NCBI GenBank assembly: GCA_019722365.1
Contig: JADFUC010001536.1
Location: forward strand, 1-64,000
Source: Lithospermum erythrorhizon
Lineage: Eukaryota > Streptophyta > Magnoliopsida > Boraginales > Boraginaceae
DNA length: 64,000 nucleotides
Direction: 5' to 3'
The translations under genes were made by a program, and so were the position numbers. The notes below the pieces were generated by a model. The model was not told the origin of the DNA and did not search any database. It saw only the letters and a list, made by a program, of their open reading frames with translations. Below are positions 36,875 to 49,152 of the stretch, in pieces. How positions within the stretch are numbered: position 1 is the first letter of the stretch; every line of letters begins with the position of its first letter.

Positions 36875-37727
36875 GCCAAAGGGGGGGAGTTATTAGTGTT
36901 TTGTCTACCGACAATTATCGATAAAAGAAAACTAGAGTAGTGTCGGAGTGTTAAACCACACAAAGATATTGGTATAATGTCAGCTATCACGAACTCCGCG
37001 TATATTTCTGGATTCTCGCCGAATTGATAACATTTGAAAGAGATCTTTTCGCCATATAATATACTTTTAATGATTCGAGTATTTTCCAAGCACAAGATCG
37101 AGATTCGATTGACATAAAAAGCGAAAGATCAAAATAAGTATTATATGGTGTGATATGGAAAGAATTGTTTATGAAAGATCTTTCTATATATGTTTGATGT
37201 ACCTACATTATAAATACGCCTCTATCGCAAACCTACCAACACCTCATATTAGAGACGCAAAAATGAGTTGAGAGAAAATATTTTTCTTGTAGGTTGAATG
37301 TGTTAGAAGAATTCTCTAAACTTCTAACTAATGTACGATTGATTATAACACTTTGTTATAACAATCCTTGAGAGACTTATTTTGTTTAAATCATTGTGTT
37401 GAACACCGAGAGCGCTGACGCTGGGAGATAGTATCCGACCGGACTCGCTTACTAGATCGAGCACAGATATTCGGCGAAGATAATTCTTCTTTATTCAGAA
37501 TATTATCTCATCATTATAAGAAAAATCCTTTACTCAAGCAAAGCCTACCCCCAAACCAGCGCTTACATCGGGCAATTAAACCGAATTACCATCTTGTGAT
37601 GTTTTCATTTCCGATACTGTTTATTTTCTGTCAACTTTATCGTATCAGTCCAAGAGTTATAGTAGTTGATTTAATAACGCATTCCAATAGATCTAATACT
37701 TTTAGTATACAACAGATTACACCAACA
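36875..37727 (+). mobile_element. Sirevirus-like polypurine tract and 3' LTR remnant
   Basis: gccaaagggggggag at 36875-36889 is the polypurine tract form seen before Sirevirus 3' LTRs, and ttattagtgttttg follows where TGTTAGTGTTTTG is expected. The promoter-like region at 37190-37290 and taggttgaatgtgttagaag near 37291-37310 match 55300-55500 in the element to the right. It ends near accaaca at 37727. No internal pol coding is visible upstream, so this is a truncated 3' end. Confidence 0.6.
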
Positions 37728-38029
37728 CCTCACAAAATTTAAAGACGAATTTTTATATTTTGTAGCGTTTTCTTTTTTCCACCCAATTAATTACTAAGAT
37801 CATAGTTAATTCACTTACAATGTCTAAAGAAGGACATATAATGTATGTGATACACTAACAATTGGTAATAATAAGTTAATAACATTAACACATACCCCTC
37901 AAATGCAAATATATCTCTTTCCTTACATGGCAAATCGACTCTATCAATTTATTTTGAATTCTTATTCTAACATTACACAATTCAGCTTTCTTTGAATATT
38001 ATTGAAAATATAATAATACTTCATAATAA

Positions 38030-39560
38030 CTTTTTTTTGCTCATCACCATAAGTTTTTTTTGATAAGCAATATATTTCATTAATTAAAAGAGAATTATTC
38101 ATAACCTAAATGGCTATTACATGAGAGCAGATTACAAGGAAAAATATTAAAAATTAAAATAACAATGTCCTTCAAATTAAAGAAACATCCGATACTAGTG
38201 GAAACCAAACAATATTACAATTTTTTTCAAGCTAGTCTTGTAAAGCTGCATCCCATCCATTCCAAGATTTGAACCTGTGATAGTTCCTAGTCCAAACTTG
38301 CGAGAAAAAACCATCAGTGATAATATAAATGGTGTGATAATTGAGTGACTTTTAGCGGCGGTAAGGTTAGCGTGAAAATTGCCTCAAAGATGTCAGTTTA
38401 TAAAGACGACTCAGCAGAAGTGCATTATTAATACGAGAGGTGCGATTTATGTTCAAGAGTAAGCCGTAACATTTTATGAGGGTTCTTTTGCCATTAAGAA
38501 AAATTTCAAGAAGCCATTTGGGCTCGGGTCATTTGAGATTCTGGGCATATTTGTGTCTCCTTTTCTACTATCACGGGAGCAATTACTCGAAGAAAGAGGA
38601 AAAGGGTTTTTGAAAATAAATAGAGTGAGATTGGGGTTATTATCATGGCTTCGGGTGTTTTGATGGTTGGAGGTGGAGTTCGGAAGTCGAGTGGTGCTAA
38701 ACCATTCTTGTGTCAATTTTTTAAGCCTCCCAATTGCATTGGAGACATATGAAGTTTGTTGTTTAAAGATGCATTAATTTTGATAAGTCAGACTATCCAA
38801 ATAGAACTACCAAAATTGAGAAGTTCTAAAATATTATTACTGGCCCAATTTTTTAAAATCAAGGTTGAGAATAAGTTAAGGATCGAATTGACAGAGGGGG
38901 GACAAAAGTTAATAGATGACCATAAGTTATTGATAAAAGAACATTAAAAGAAAAGATGATTACTGTATCTCTACCAAAAGTAAGGCGCAGACGCATACTT
39001 GTATCGATAAAATTTTTTGTTTTATTACTAAGAGGTCGAAGTGGTTCTCGTTGTCAAGCCCAAAGTTAAAAATTTTGATCTTTCATGAGCGAGTTTCCAG
39101 CGTATTTTCAGACTTTGTTTGGGTTCAAAGGGAGAGAAGAGGGTATCTTTTGAGTAGGGAGATGGTTGGTGGAGAGATGATTATAGATATCTTTTGAATG
39201 AAAGGGCGTATTTGGCCAAGAATGTTCATCCGCTTCGCCAAAAGGTGAAATTTTAAGTTTTTTGCAACAATATACAGGGGAAAGGGATGCAAGAAGCGGG
39301 CGATTCCAATAAGAGGATTGAATAAGAAGTTTAGGCACTAAGTTAAGGTGTGGAAGGAGAAATTTGCTAAGTAGTCGGCTTAGAGATACGCGATATCTCT
39401 GGATCCAATTATCCTTCCTAATATTGATACTTATCAAGTCATTGCCTACGTCCCAGAACATTGATTCTTTGATGCAAGAGAAATCTGAGTGTAGAATTTT
39501 CCAGTCCAAGAGTTTGGCTTTGGTGATTCAGCCAAGTGATAGAAAGAAGTGAAAGATGAT
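38030..39560 (-). mobile_element. LINE-type retroposon remnant
   Basis: On the minus strand 39509-39108 encodes a block typical of the region after the RT of plant LINEs: INIRKDNWIQRY, then YWNRPLLASL and DEHSWPNT. Further along the minus strand the frame decays to about 38220. Two A-rich runs on the minus strand (poly-T on plus at 38030-38063) could be the 3' tail. The RT catalytic core and a target duplication were not found. In an intact element this region follows the reverse transcriptase and carries a zinc-binding module. Confidence 0.5.
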
Positions 39561-41438
39561 TTCCTTGTTGCAAGATTATGAGTTGTGGGTATTAGCGAAT
39601 TTCAACCATTTCTTACAGCTGAGCGAAGATCAAGGATGAGGTATTTAAAGTTGTGCTCCACCTTTAAAAATAAGTCAAAGTAGAGATATATTTGCATTTA
39701 AATGTGAATAGTAAATACGGAGTAACCATTAAATTCAAAAATACGGAGTGAACCATTAAATTCAATGTGAATAAGGAAATAAACAATGGGCTAGTTGGTG
39801 TTGAAGAAACCACTTACATAATAGTATATATACAAAATATGTGGTGGAAACTAGAGAGAACTGATATATCTCAATTGACTTAATTAAATATTTGATCATA
39901 TTTTTTTAGAAGGTGGAAAGATCAGATCATGTGAACGAGAATATGTCAAAGAGGGGCCACAGTGGTTAGATCTTATCTTCCATGCATATAAAAATCAAAT
40001 CAAAATCAAGAATATGCTTACATGGACAAAATCAAATACCACATGAATAATCATACATGGCCAAATTGTAGCCTTGAAATTGATATGTGGATGATCCATG
40101 AGATAGAAACAAGAAGATATTAAGTACATCAAGTGGATAATAACAGGAGGTGGAGAAGGAGGACGTTATGACTTATGACTTGTGAGATACGGAAATTATG
40201 CATCTAGACAACTACTGGTCATGAAGGTTCTGGTTGGTAGGGTTGGAACGTAGTGGGTGGCACATTATAAATAATAATGCTTTATTTTATAGCTCATTTA
40301 ATTTCATACAGTAGCAAATGATTTAGTAACATTTTCATTATTAACCGTGACTAATAAATATTACATAGAGTAGCTAATGCACTACTATTGAGTAGAGATT
40401 GTTACATGGATAACATGAATATTAGTCAAGATTACTCATGTATTTACATGGCTTTGATAGGGCTCTCAATATATAGAAATTAACATCAACGAAGTTAGAC
40501 CTGAACTGATTAAAAATTTTAAGTTTGATACCATCATAGTAATAATTCATGATATTTTACCTTAAAACTAATTGGTAATAAGATACTTTTTTATTACTAT
40601 AACCTTAATTCATCCGGATGATCTATCTTATTAATTTAATTTTTGGGATATGGCTCCTTAAATGGAGATGTTTATTTCAACCTCCATGAACAAACAAGTT
40701 ATTACGGTTGAGAAAGTGAGATGTGTCGAAGGCAGGGGGAGGTTCGCTGCATGTAGTGCACATTAATTCTTTCAATTTATGAATGCAATTCAAGTCCCAA
40801 ACTACCGTCACCTAAAACACAAGAGTGGCTATGAGTTAGTGACTTATTATGTGGTGTGGTCCATAGCCAGAAGAAGAATATGTGGACACTCTGTGGAGAA
40901 ACTGAGATCAAGCAATTCGACAAAAGAGGGTAAACAAAGCCAGCTTGATCGATCAACCAAGCAATTCAATATGAATCCCAAATTTGTTGCAACTCTGTGG
41001 CACTCCGTGGTAACCTTCAACTCTTCTATCTAGTGTGTGGCCTATGTCTATATAAAAATTGAACTAACGTTGGAAGTTTAGGATGCATAACCTCACACTA
41101 TAGATAGATTTGGACTTGCATTACCACATCTTAAATAACATTATTGTACATGTATTATTAAAGTATAAGCTTGAATAATGCTTTTAATGAGCACTATACA
41201 AGTTAAGGCTTAGATAGCGTTTTATGTGTATTATAATTACATGTAGAACACCAACTTTAAATTAGAAATTACATTGCTAAATACATATCACATTTGATGG
41301 AAGATAATTGTATGAACATTATTTCCATGAGTCTGACAAAAGTCAAACCTTATTCACCAGAGTTACATTAATGTCATGATATTTTCTATCTGAAGTTACA
41401 AACTTGTATAAAAGGTAATTTTCTTTAATTAAATCTAT
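39561..41438. other. Intergenic, nothing convincing
   Basis: Two copies of a tacggagt-containing word near 39715 and 39742 hint at MITE debris. The 84-codon plus ORF at 40779-41033 shows no motif. Confidence 0.45.
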
Positions 41439-41440
41439 TA

Positions 41441-41666
41441 CTCCCTCCAATCCATATTAATTCTGTCGTTTAATTTTTAAAATCGAACTTTAACCATCAA
41501 TTACTAATTATTTCTATTCTAAAAAATATAAATTTATGAAGTGGAATTTAGTCTTTTAAAAATAACTTCATAATATTAATTTTTTAATAATATATTAAGT
41601 AGCTTATTGAAGATCAACATTTATCTTCGAAGCATGCTAAAGTCAATAAAAATAGATTAGAAGGAG
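41441..41666. mobile_element. Stowaway-type MITE (Tc1/mariner)
   Basis: 226 bp. The left end is CTCCCTCCAATCCATATTAA. The right end, read in reverse complement, is CTCCTTCTAATCTATTTTTA, so the terminal inverted repeats match at most positions. Both ends are flanked by TA (41439-41440 and 41667-41668), the target duplication of this superfamily. The interior is AT-rich and non-coding, as expected. Confidence 0.85.
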
Positions 41667-42506
41667 TATATATGTAACTTAAGGACTTCTATTACACCAA
41701 TACAAACTCCAAAAATTATCATTATACTAATACAAATTCTTATAATTAAGTATCAATTTTTGTCAAACTTCAATTAATATTTATACCATCAACTTTAATT
41801 GGATCAGATCACTTCTAGTTAGAACTACAATAATCTAAACTTCGAATTAAAATAAATTTAATGATATAAAGAAATCTACCAAAATGATGAGGCAAAGAAT
41901 CCAGATCCCATGAATTCATCATTAGGAGATTAACTTGAACTACTAGAGAGAGAGAGAGAAAAAACAAAAACAAAAAAACAAAAAAAAACAAAATACACTT
42001 GAACTACTAGAACCAGGCCAATGTCATGATAATGTCGATGTGTTCAATAGGAAGCTAGATACCGTATAACTCATATTTTCCCGTATGATATTTTGAATCT
42101 TCAATGCCCCGTTCAACCACAGATTCATAGAAAAGAAAAATATTACTCAGTATTACATTATAAAGCTATGATCCTTGATATAAATGAAAATGCATAGTTA
42201 CTCGTGAGGTGTTTTTTGTCGAGACCCAATTAAATGGACGGATTTTGTTGTAAGTGGACATCATGTTTTTTTTTTGGCATTTTAAAAAATCGATTCTTAT
42301 CATTACAAAGACTTCATCTCGAGATTTCATCATTAATATCAGAACACCTGAATTTTGTTGTAAAATCGACCACACATAAATAATTTACTATATCGCACAT
42401 TCGGTATATTCGATTCGCATTCATCCCGAAAGTTAATGACAAGGATTTTATTTCATATTGAATATTCGAGATATTCTATTCAGATCTATCCCGAATATAT
42501 ATATAG

Positions 42507-42508
<2 letters not shown>

Positions 42509-42542
<34 letters not shown>
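42509..42542. repeat. TA microsatellite
   Basis: An uninterrupted (TA)n run of about 34 bp just outside the MULE left end. Confidence 0.95.
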
Positions 42543-42547
<5 letters not shown>

Positions 42548-42613
42548 GGGGAGAGTAAGACAATAAAATAAGATGCGGCTAAAGCTACCGTAACCATCAC
42601 CCAACTTTCATAA

Positions 42614-42770
42614 CACCCAACTTTCATAACGACCTTTTTCCATCACCCAACTCAAATTGATGGCAATTAGTCCCTGCTAATTTTTCCCAACTCTAAATTT
42701 CTGTTGTCACCGCCTCGTCACGTGGCTAATGACAAAGAAAAGTTAATTTAGTAAATTCAAATATTAATTA
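42614..42770. repeat. Left terminal inverted repeat of the MULE
   Basis: cccaactttcataacgacc and the following approximately 150 bp match the reverse complement of 47840-47991, with small indels (for example aatttagtaaattcaaat in both). Confidence 0.85.
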
Positions 42771-43726
42771 AATTTAAAAAAAAAAATCAAAAACAAATGT
42801 AAAAATGATTTGGGGCAAAATTAGATTTTCCCAATTCAGTTATACCTTAACCAAACCCTAATTCTAAATCAATTATCACTGAATTGAAGTCGATTAAAAG
42901 ATGGAGGGAGATGCATGAAGGATTTTCTCTGTAAGTATCAGGCTATAGGCGCGTAAGGAAGTTATTATCATCACGATCGCTGAGTAATCCCTGATTTTCA
43001 GGTTGAATTTGTATTATTTTGACATTATACTTGTTAACATATATGATATACTAGCATTTTATTATGATTTTTATAATGTGTCACATTAATGGAATGGACG
43101 ATTATGCTCCTTCATCTCAAAGTCGCTAAAAAAGAAGTCAATGAGAGACCGTTATATTTGGAGCGCATTTTGGAAGCTTCTCAAGAGGAGGAATCAGTAA
43201 GTAATGTGAATAAAAGCAGGCATTATCAAGAGACAATAATCAATGAAGCATTAAGAAAAAGAGAAGTCAGATACCACATGTTGTGCATGCCTCAAAGCCT
43301 CATTATTTGTTTTAGTATTGTGCTTTTTACTTGTGTACAATATTATGTAAAACAATATGCTTATTGACTGATGGTTGGATCAATGATGTTTAAATTTGTG
43401 TAATTGGATGACTAATTCTAATTGTTTTATGTTATGTGATTAATGAAATACTTATTTCGTCTCTAATGATATGTTTTGATCTTTGTACAATGTTTGATTT
43501 TTTGTTTTGGACACGGTGAATGTTAATAGAAATGAAGATGTTAAAATGTCAATCTTAACACGAACCAGACCGGCTGCTCCACAAAAGTTGAATCTTAACA
43601 TTGCCTAAATTCAAAAAAACTTGACCAAAGTAGCAATGTTTATCATGTCAAGATTACACAAAATGTTGTCTAACACTTGCCTAAACTAGTCCAGGCCATG
43701 TTTTTTTGTTGTCATTGTTTGCTGCT

Positions 43727-44415
43727 TCACTTTTGCTCTTTTAGCTCGCCTTTGTTCACGACCAATAGCAGCAATACTCTTTGCATCTCCATCAACAACT
43801 TTAACAATCTCCAAATCTGAATCCTCATCTGCATTGGTATTTGATGTAGTAGCAGCTCCCATTTTATTTGCACTTTTCTTTGCAACTGTGGTTGTATCCT
43901 TCCTTGGTGTGTAGGTAAGAAGCTTCTACTAACCATTTTTGCCTCTTGCGTACGGCCTCGTGAATTAGCTGTGACTTGGGAAACTGTCGCAACATCGATG
44001 TCGTCAGTAACGCTAAATTCTTTAGGCTCATCATGTATAGTTGTCCGCTTAGTGTAGCTGGTTTCGCAGCGTTGGCTTCTCACCGGGCAGCTTGCCCTCT
44101 AGGTTGAAAGGTGTTGTTCGCTTGGAGTTGGCTTTCACGGTAAGCCGACTTCTCAATTGGTGCCTCTTAGGTCGAGGAGGTTGTTCGCTTGGAGTTGGCT
44201 TTGTGCTATTTTTCAATTGCAAATGTCTCTCTCTTTAGGTCGAAAGGTGTTGTCCAGCTTGGAGTTGGCTTCACTTCTAAAATTTTCTTTCTTGCGTAGT
44301 CGCTCTCTCGAGATCGGGAAAGGTGTTGTTCATGTGTAGTTGGCTTGTTTTTTCCCTTACCTTTGCTACTTCCAACCTGAAATGAGTGTTACAGTTATTA
44401 GGTGTCAAAACAATT
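43727..44415 (-). pseudogene. C-terminal tail region of the MULE transposase
   Basis: A minus frame at 44083-43727 is rich in Ser/Thr/Arg then Leu/Met, with no known domain. It lies beyond the CCHC knuckle of the transposase. The segment 44085-44345 between them is a repeat (listed separately). It could be a low-complexity tail or chance. Confidence 0.4.
44085..44345. repeat. Four-unit tandem repeat, about 66-75 bp
   Basis: Units contain taggtcgaaaggtgttgt then cttggagttggctt on the plus strand, recurring near 44100, 44167, 44236 and 44310. The unit edges are blurred by indels. Confidence 0.7.
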
Positions 44416-47400
44416 TAGTAGCAATGTTTATAGATGGAAAAATTGATGTACCTGGATAGCCTCTTCTTCATTTTTTTTCCTAGGACAACCCCTGATGTTA
44501 TGGCCCTCTTCACAACACCAACTGCAATGAATGACCACCCACCTCTTCAACATCTCTTTCTTCCCTTTCTTTTTCACTTCACTGATGTCCTTGTTTCTAC
44601 TTTTTTTGCCTCGCCTCGCTAACTTCGAGATGCGGAGGCGGTCAGAATGGATCGCATCATCTTTGTCCCAAAGATCCATCCCATTCACTGGCCGAGGACA
44701 TGATCATATGTCTCCTCATAAATATTTCTTCCTATACTACTAACACCTCATCCAAGGGTTTTTTTCATTCTTCATATGTATTGTAGCATACATTTGTATG
44801 CGTGATCCCCACATAACCGCCACATCCAAAAACTACATATCATTTTTTCCCAATATCAATTGAAAACGGATTTCCACTACAATCCTTAACCTCAAAACCA
44901 TGTTTTCCACCTATACGAAGACAATCAATGTGATCCTTTCTCGATTTTCTCTCTCAATAATTTTCTAAATTTTTACACAAAGTGGTCCAGGTATTCTATT
45001 CATAGCCAACTTATTCTTAATTCTACCTATGATCTTAGACCCAATCATATCTAGCATAGTTATGGGCTCGTCTCAAGAGCAAGAAGACGGCTTAATTAAA
45101 GCGACTCACTAAGATTGGTTATGCACAACATGTCACTCAGAAACATCTGCGGGAAGAAGGCTTCACACCAATTTGTAGTCTTACCTGCATGGTTTATAAG
45201 CCATGTATGAGTAGTCTCACTTACATCCTTTAGGGACTTCAGGCTTTCTGAATTGCTAGTTAGTTGACCTTACCACTTCCTATAGCCCCGTCCCTTAAGT
45301 GTTGTCGCCGACATCCTTTTGAAGTTGGTTGACATATATGTTGGACACAATTGCATGCTACACAGGAAACCGCATATGAATTACACTCTCTAATCCCTGG
45401 AATTCAAAAACATATAGTTAGAAATGAAGACACTCTCAATCCATACTCTGTCTGAAATGGAGGTAGAGTGTATATTGTTAATACCTTTTGTTTGTCTGAA
45501 ATGAAGACATACTCTTTTCCTTCGATTCTAATACCAACATCCTCGCTCTCAATGCTTGGGTGGGTGAATCATTCTATGTCTCAAAGATTTTCCCTTTCAA
45601 CAACAAACAAGCAATGGGCCAATATCCATTATTGCCGCTGCTGCTGAAGAGTTGGGAATTTGTTGCTTGTTCGTCCCTTTGGTATGACAACCATCCAACC
45701 CAATGACTTTTCTGCAACCATCATGAAACCCTTCAACTAGTGGTTTCAGACATATGTTAATCCCCTTAAAAATGTTGGCTCCAAAAAGTTCAAAGAGGCT
45801 GCTCTAGATTCCAAAGAAACAAGTGGATCCCTTGTGGTGGGTGTTCATTAACTCTTGACAATATGTATGGACCATGTTATATTGTTCCACATGGTCCCCA
45901 TCAATTTTCTTCAAGGCTTTTTCCTTTGCTCTTCTTGCAACATTTGGGCCGATCTTAACATGAAACATTTCATCAACAAAAACCTGAAATTACAGTGTTG
46001 AAATTAGAAAATATTGACTGAATATGCAAAAAAAAGAGCTACAAACCTAAAGCACAAACATTACCTGCACAGCTGCAAGGCTAAGGTTCGTATCACCGAA
46101 TCCTCCAAAGCCTAGCAAGAAAAGTGATATTACAGAGTTTAATGCTTTTGTCGTGACATCCGGGGCCACATTAGCCTCACGCACCAACTGGCCTGGTGAT
46201 AACCTCTATCCTTTGATATCCACACAGAAAAGTTAAAAGGATACCACATTCACAAAGATATCTCTGCTGCTTATCATTTTATGCTAACCAAAGGCTTGCT
46301 TTTACGCAACATCAGTACCATGCCACATCCTCTTCATTTGTTTCTGCTTGAGAATACAAGGCTAGAAAGAACTTCTGACGGCACAAATCCTTCTCATTGA
46401 AATGAACATACCTAATGTTCTTTCTATCCTCAGATCACAACTCCCTCCTCATCACTAGAATCGCTATAATTCTCTTCAAACTACAATCGCCGCATTCACC
46501 GAGAGAATCCTCTTTAAAGATCACTATCACTTTCTTCATCCAACTTCCTTCCTCTCTTAAAGTCTACCCCATGCCTTGCAAATGACCCTATATGCTTCTT
46601 CTTATCAGAATACAAGTTCTCAGATCTACTATATCATCTATGTCAGGTGTACAACCACCATATGGCACATTATCATACTCTTCCAAATTATACCTCAGCT
46701 CAGCCTTTCCTTCTTCAAATTGAAAGCAATGTCAGTTCTCTATACACTGTCAGATACCCTAATTGCTTCCAAAGTTTCTGTCCACTTATTGATTTCATCA
46801 TCTAACTCAACATCAAACTTATCTTCTTCCCTAAAAAATTGTAAATCAAGATTATGTTCTTCCAGGTCTTCTACATTACCCTCATGATCATCAACATCAT
46901 CATCATTCACAACTGCCTTATTCATTTCTTTTTCACTCTCATACCTACTCTGCAAACTCAATAGGACTATAGCCCTATCATGCAAAAGGAACCTCCCCCT
47001 CATAACTCTCCAGGGTTACATATATTTCAGGCCAACCAACTAATATCCTACTAGACACTATGTTGTTCTGAAGCACTCTAAGAGGCATCCCTTTTGTGTA
47101 TAATGCACAAACATCATTGTTTGGTGTAGAGTCAATAAACACATCTAAGAACTTATTTTTTGCTGACAGTTCCTTAAAAACTTCAATGTCCTCATCACTC
47201 AACAACCTTTTGAGACCAATCATTATACCCCACCCAGGCTCTCTATATGCATACAGCAAAGACGAACCCATTTGATAGCCAGACCTAAGAGCAAACTCAT
47301 CCAAGTCCCTAATGTCAAACAACTCTGCCTTCAACCAATCTATATCCATAAGATTACCCCATAGTTCGCGTAGGTTTAACGCAGTACCCCTTTACATGAA

Positions 47401-47470
47401 GCTTAATTGTGAACTCCTCACATATACCTCTGTAAATGGAAAAAAAGACCAAACAAATTAGTACTTTTTT
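44380..47470 (-). pseudogene. Decayed MuDR-type transposase
   Basis: From the 5' side (minus): a PB1-like N-terminal domain at 47460-46978 (EEFTIKLHVKGYC, then a frameshift near 47360, then MDIDWLKAELFDIRDLDEFA); an acidic linker at 47003-46740; the pre-core block FHVKIGPNVARRAKEK at about 45970-45915; the DDE-type core start VIGLDGCHTKGT at about 45715-45675, which holds the first catalytic Asp; and a C-terminal zinc knuckle CSWCCEEGHNIRGC at 44526-44485 with intact C-x2-C-x4-H-x4-C spacing. Many stops and possible introns lie between, so no functional enzyme is expected. In an intact MULE this protein binds the inverted repeats and cuts and pastes the element. Confidence 0.75.
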
Positions 47471-47839
47471 TAACAAAACCCTAAATTGATTCTATAGAAA
47501 AAGTACAAAATTAAAATGGAAGATAAGTGGACCATCAAGACAAATCCCAAGAACAAAACTCCCAAAATTATCCTCATTAACAAAATCCCCAAATTTATCC
47601 CCACAACAAAAATCCCTAAATTTGTTCAACAAAAAGTTGCGACCGAACATAATAGTCTCAATAATCTCTCTCAGGTTATACTTTTCTTAGCGGGCGCACA
47701 CTCAAAGACATCTCAAAGACAATTCCGCTACTTTTTGGCCGTTAATTCGGCGAATATATGCTTAAAGGAAATGATGCACGGGATTTGGGGGTCAGGAGAA
47801 TTGGATTGGGGTATAATTGAATCGGGGAGAGACCGTTTT

Positions 47840-47991
47840 AAGATTTGAATTTACTAAATTAATTCCTCGCTATTAGTCACGCGACGTGGACAACGGAAAT
47901 TTAGAGTTTTGGCCGGAAAAATTAACCACGGAACTAATTTTGCCATTAATTTAAAGTTGGGTGATGGAAAAGGTCATTATGAAAGTTGGGG
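47840..47991. repeat. Right terminal inverted repeat of the MULE
   Basis: Inverted partner of 42614-42770. The outer edge is ggtcattatgaaagttggggc. The plus ORF at 47516-47848 runs into this repeat and is not a gene. Confidence 0.85.
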
Positions 47992-48369
47992 CATTAATTA
48001 ATTCTGATTTAAAATGAAGGATTAAGCATAAAATTCTTTAAATTTTAACAAAGATACTATATTAAGAACAATGCGTAAAAGTGCTTTTAATTAACCTTTT
48101 CTTTCTTTTAAGTAGTCTTGTTGTGGTGTTGTTTTTTTGTTTTACATTGATGGGATGGGGGGTTTATATAGGTAGAAAATTAACTATGCAAACTATGTAG
48201 AACTGTTAACTGTGCAAATACTATTTACTTATTATTGCATGGTTGATATTTCAATTAAGGTGGACTATTCATTTTCCCACATTTATAACAAATTACAAAT
48301 TACCAATAAAGAGGAATTCATAGGGGATGTGAAGAGTTCAAAGTTATTTCCTCCCAAAGTACTTGGTTC

Positions 48370-49150
48370 CAAGTAGACGTGGCAAATAGACTGGGCCGGG
48401 TCGGACGGTCCGGGTGTTGGACATATCAGATGTTAAAATCTCATAAATATATGTCCGTTAAACAATTAGATTGTACGATCGATTATTACATTTAATAATA
48501 ATAATTATAAGTTCACATATATGTTCGACAGTGGGGACAATTGACATAATATAGAATCGGATCAATCAGAGGGTTACTGACAGTGGTTTCTAGAATGTTC
48601 CCACCTCCTTAAGAAATTGACATTCTATAATATTTCACCACCCCTATTTATAGGCCATCTTTTGTATGAAAATAATTGCTCATTCATTTGGCTTTTGTGA
48701 AAAGCACAACTTTCTCTTTTTCTCTCCCTTTTAGTCGAGTATAGGTAAAAATCCCTTTGATTTTTACCCAATCTCTATCTACGCTTTAATATTTTGTGCA
48801 GCTTTAGTAGCCTATGCAGCGGGTTCGACCATATGTCAGCGACTATTCTGTAGACAATCTACGCTGAAGTGTTCAAAATCTCTCGATATATTCTGACGCA
48901 TGATCCCCGACGAAAAGGTACACACTCGTATGTTATTGTTTCAATTATATTCGTAGAATCTTGGTTATGGTTTTTATAATTGTAGTTTTAATCCGAAAAC
49001 CAACACCGGGAGCCCGGCTCTGCCCATCGAGCCACGATCAAGCTCCTCATAGAGTGGCCGCGACATAGGTTGATGAATTGGGCAATGCTCGACTCAGCTT
49101 CGAGCCCACCTAATACATGCGGCATATTCAAATTGCCCGTCTTTGCCCAT
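48370..49150. mobile_element. CCGG-rich element (hAT-like?) split by a solo LTR
   Basis: gtggcaaatagactgggccggg near 48380 and, after the solo LTR, agcccggctctgcccat and gcccgtctttgcccat near 49137-49152 look like subterminal GC-rich repeats with weak inverted ends (gtggcaaatag against atgggcaaagac). There is no transposase and no 8-bp duplication, so the class is tentative. Confidence 0.35.
48415..49005. mobile_element. Solo LTR, 591 bp, target duplication CCGGG
   Basis: Starts TGTTGG and ends CCAACA, a perfect 6-bp terminal inversion. CCGGG lies on both sides (48410-48414 and 49006-49010). A TATA-like box (ctatttataggcc near 48650) supports plus orientation. No other copy is in the window. 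The family is probably Copia by size, but that is inference. Confidence 0.9.
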
Positions 49151-49152
49151 TA

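Larger units (their letters stand above)
42598..47991 (-). mobile_element. MuDR/MULE DNA transposon, decayed
   Basis: About 5.4 kb bounded by long inverted repeats (42614-42770 and 47840-47991). They carry a decayed transposase on the minus strand with the parts in family order: PB1-like N-terminal domain, FHVKIGP/GLDGC transposase core and C-terminal CCHC knuckle. The left end shows a doubled cccaactttcataac word. A 9-bp target duplication, expected for MULEs, was not found, so exact ends are uncertain. Confidence 0.8.

Noticed and set aside
40779..41033. 84-codon plus ORF
   Set aside because: No recognisable motif, no homologous copy and no supporting splice or promoter context.
43727..44083. 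118-codon minus ORF as a separate gene
   Set aside because: It sits downstream of the MULE zinc knuckle on the same strand; composition is low-complexity with no start context or domain.
47516..47848. 110-codon plus ORF
   Set aside because: It starts in MULE leader sequence and runs into the right TIR; low complexity with no domain.
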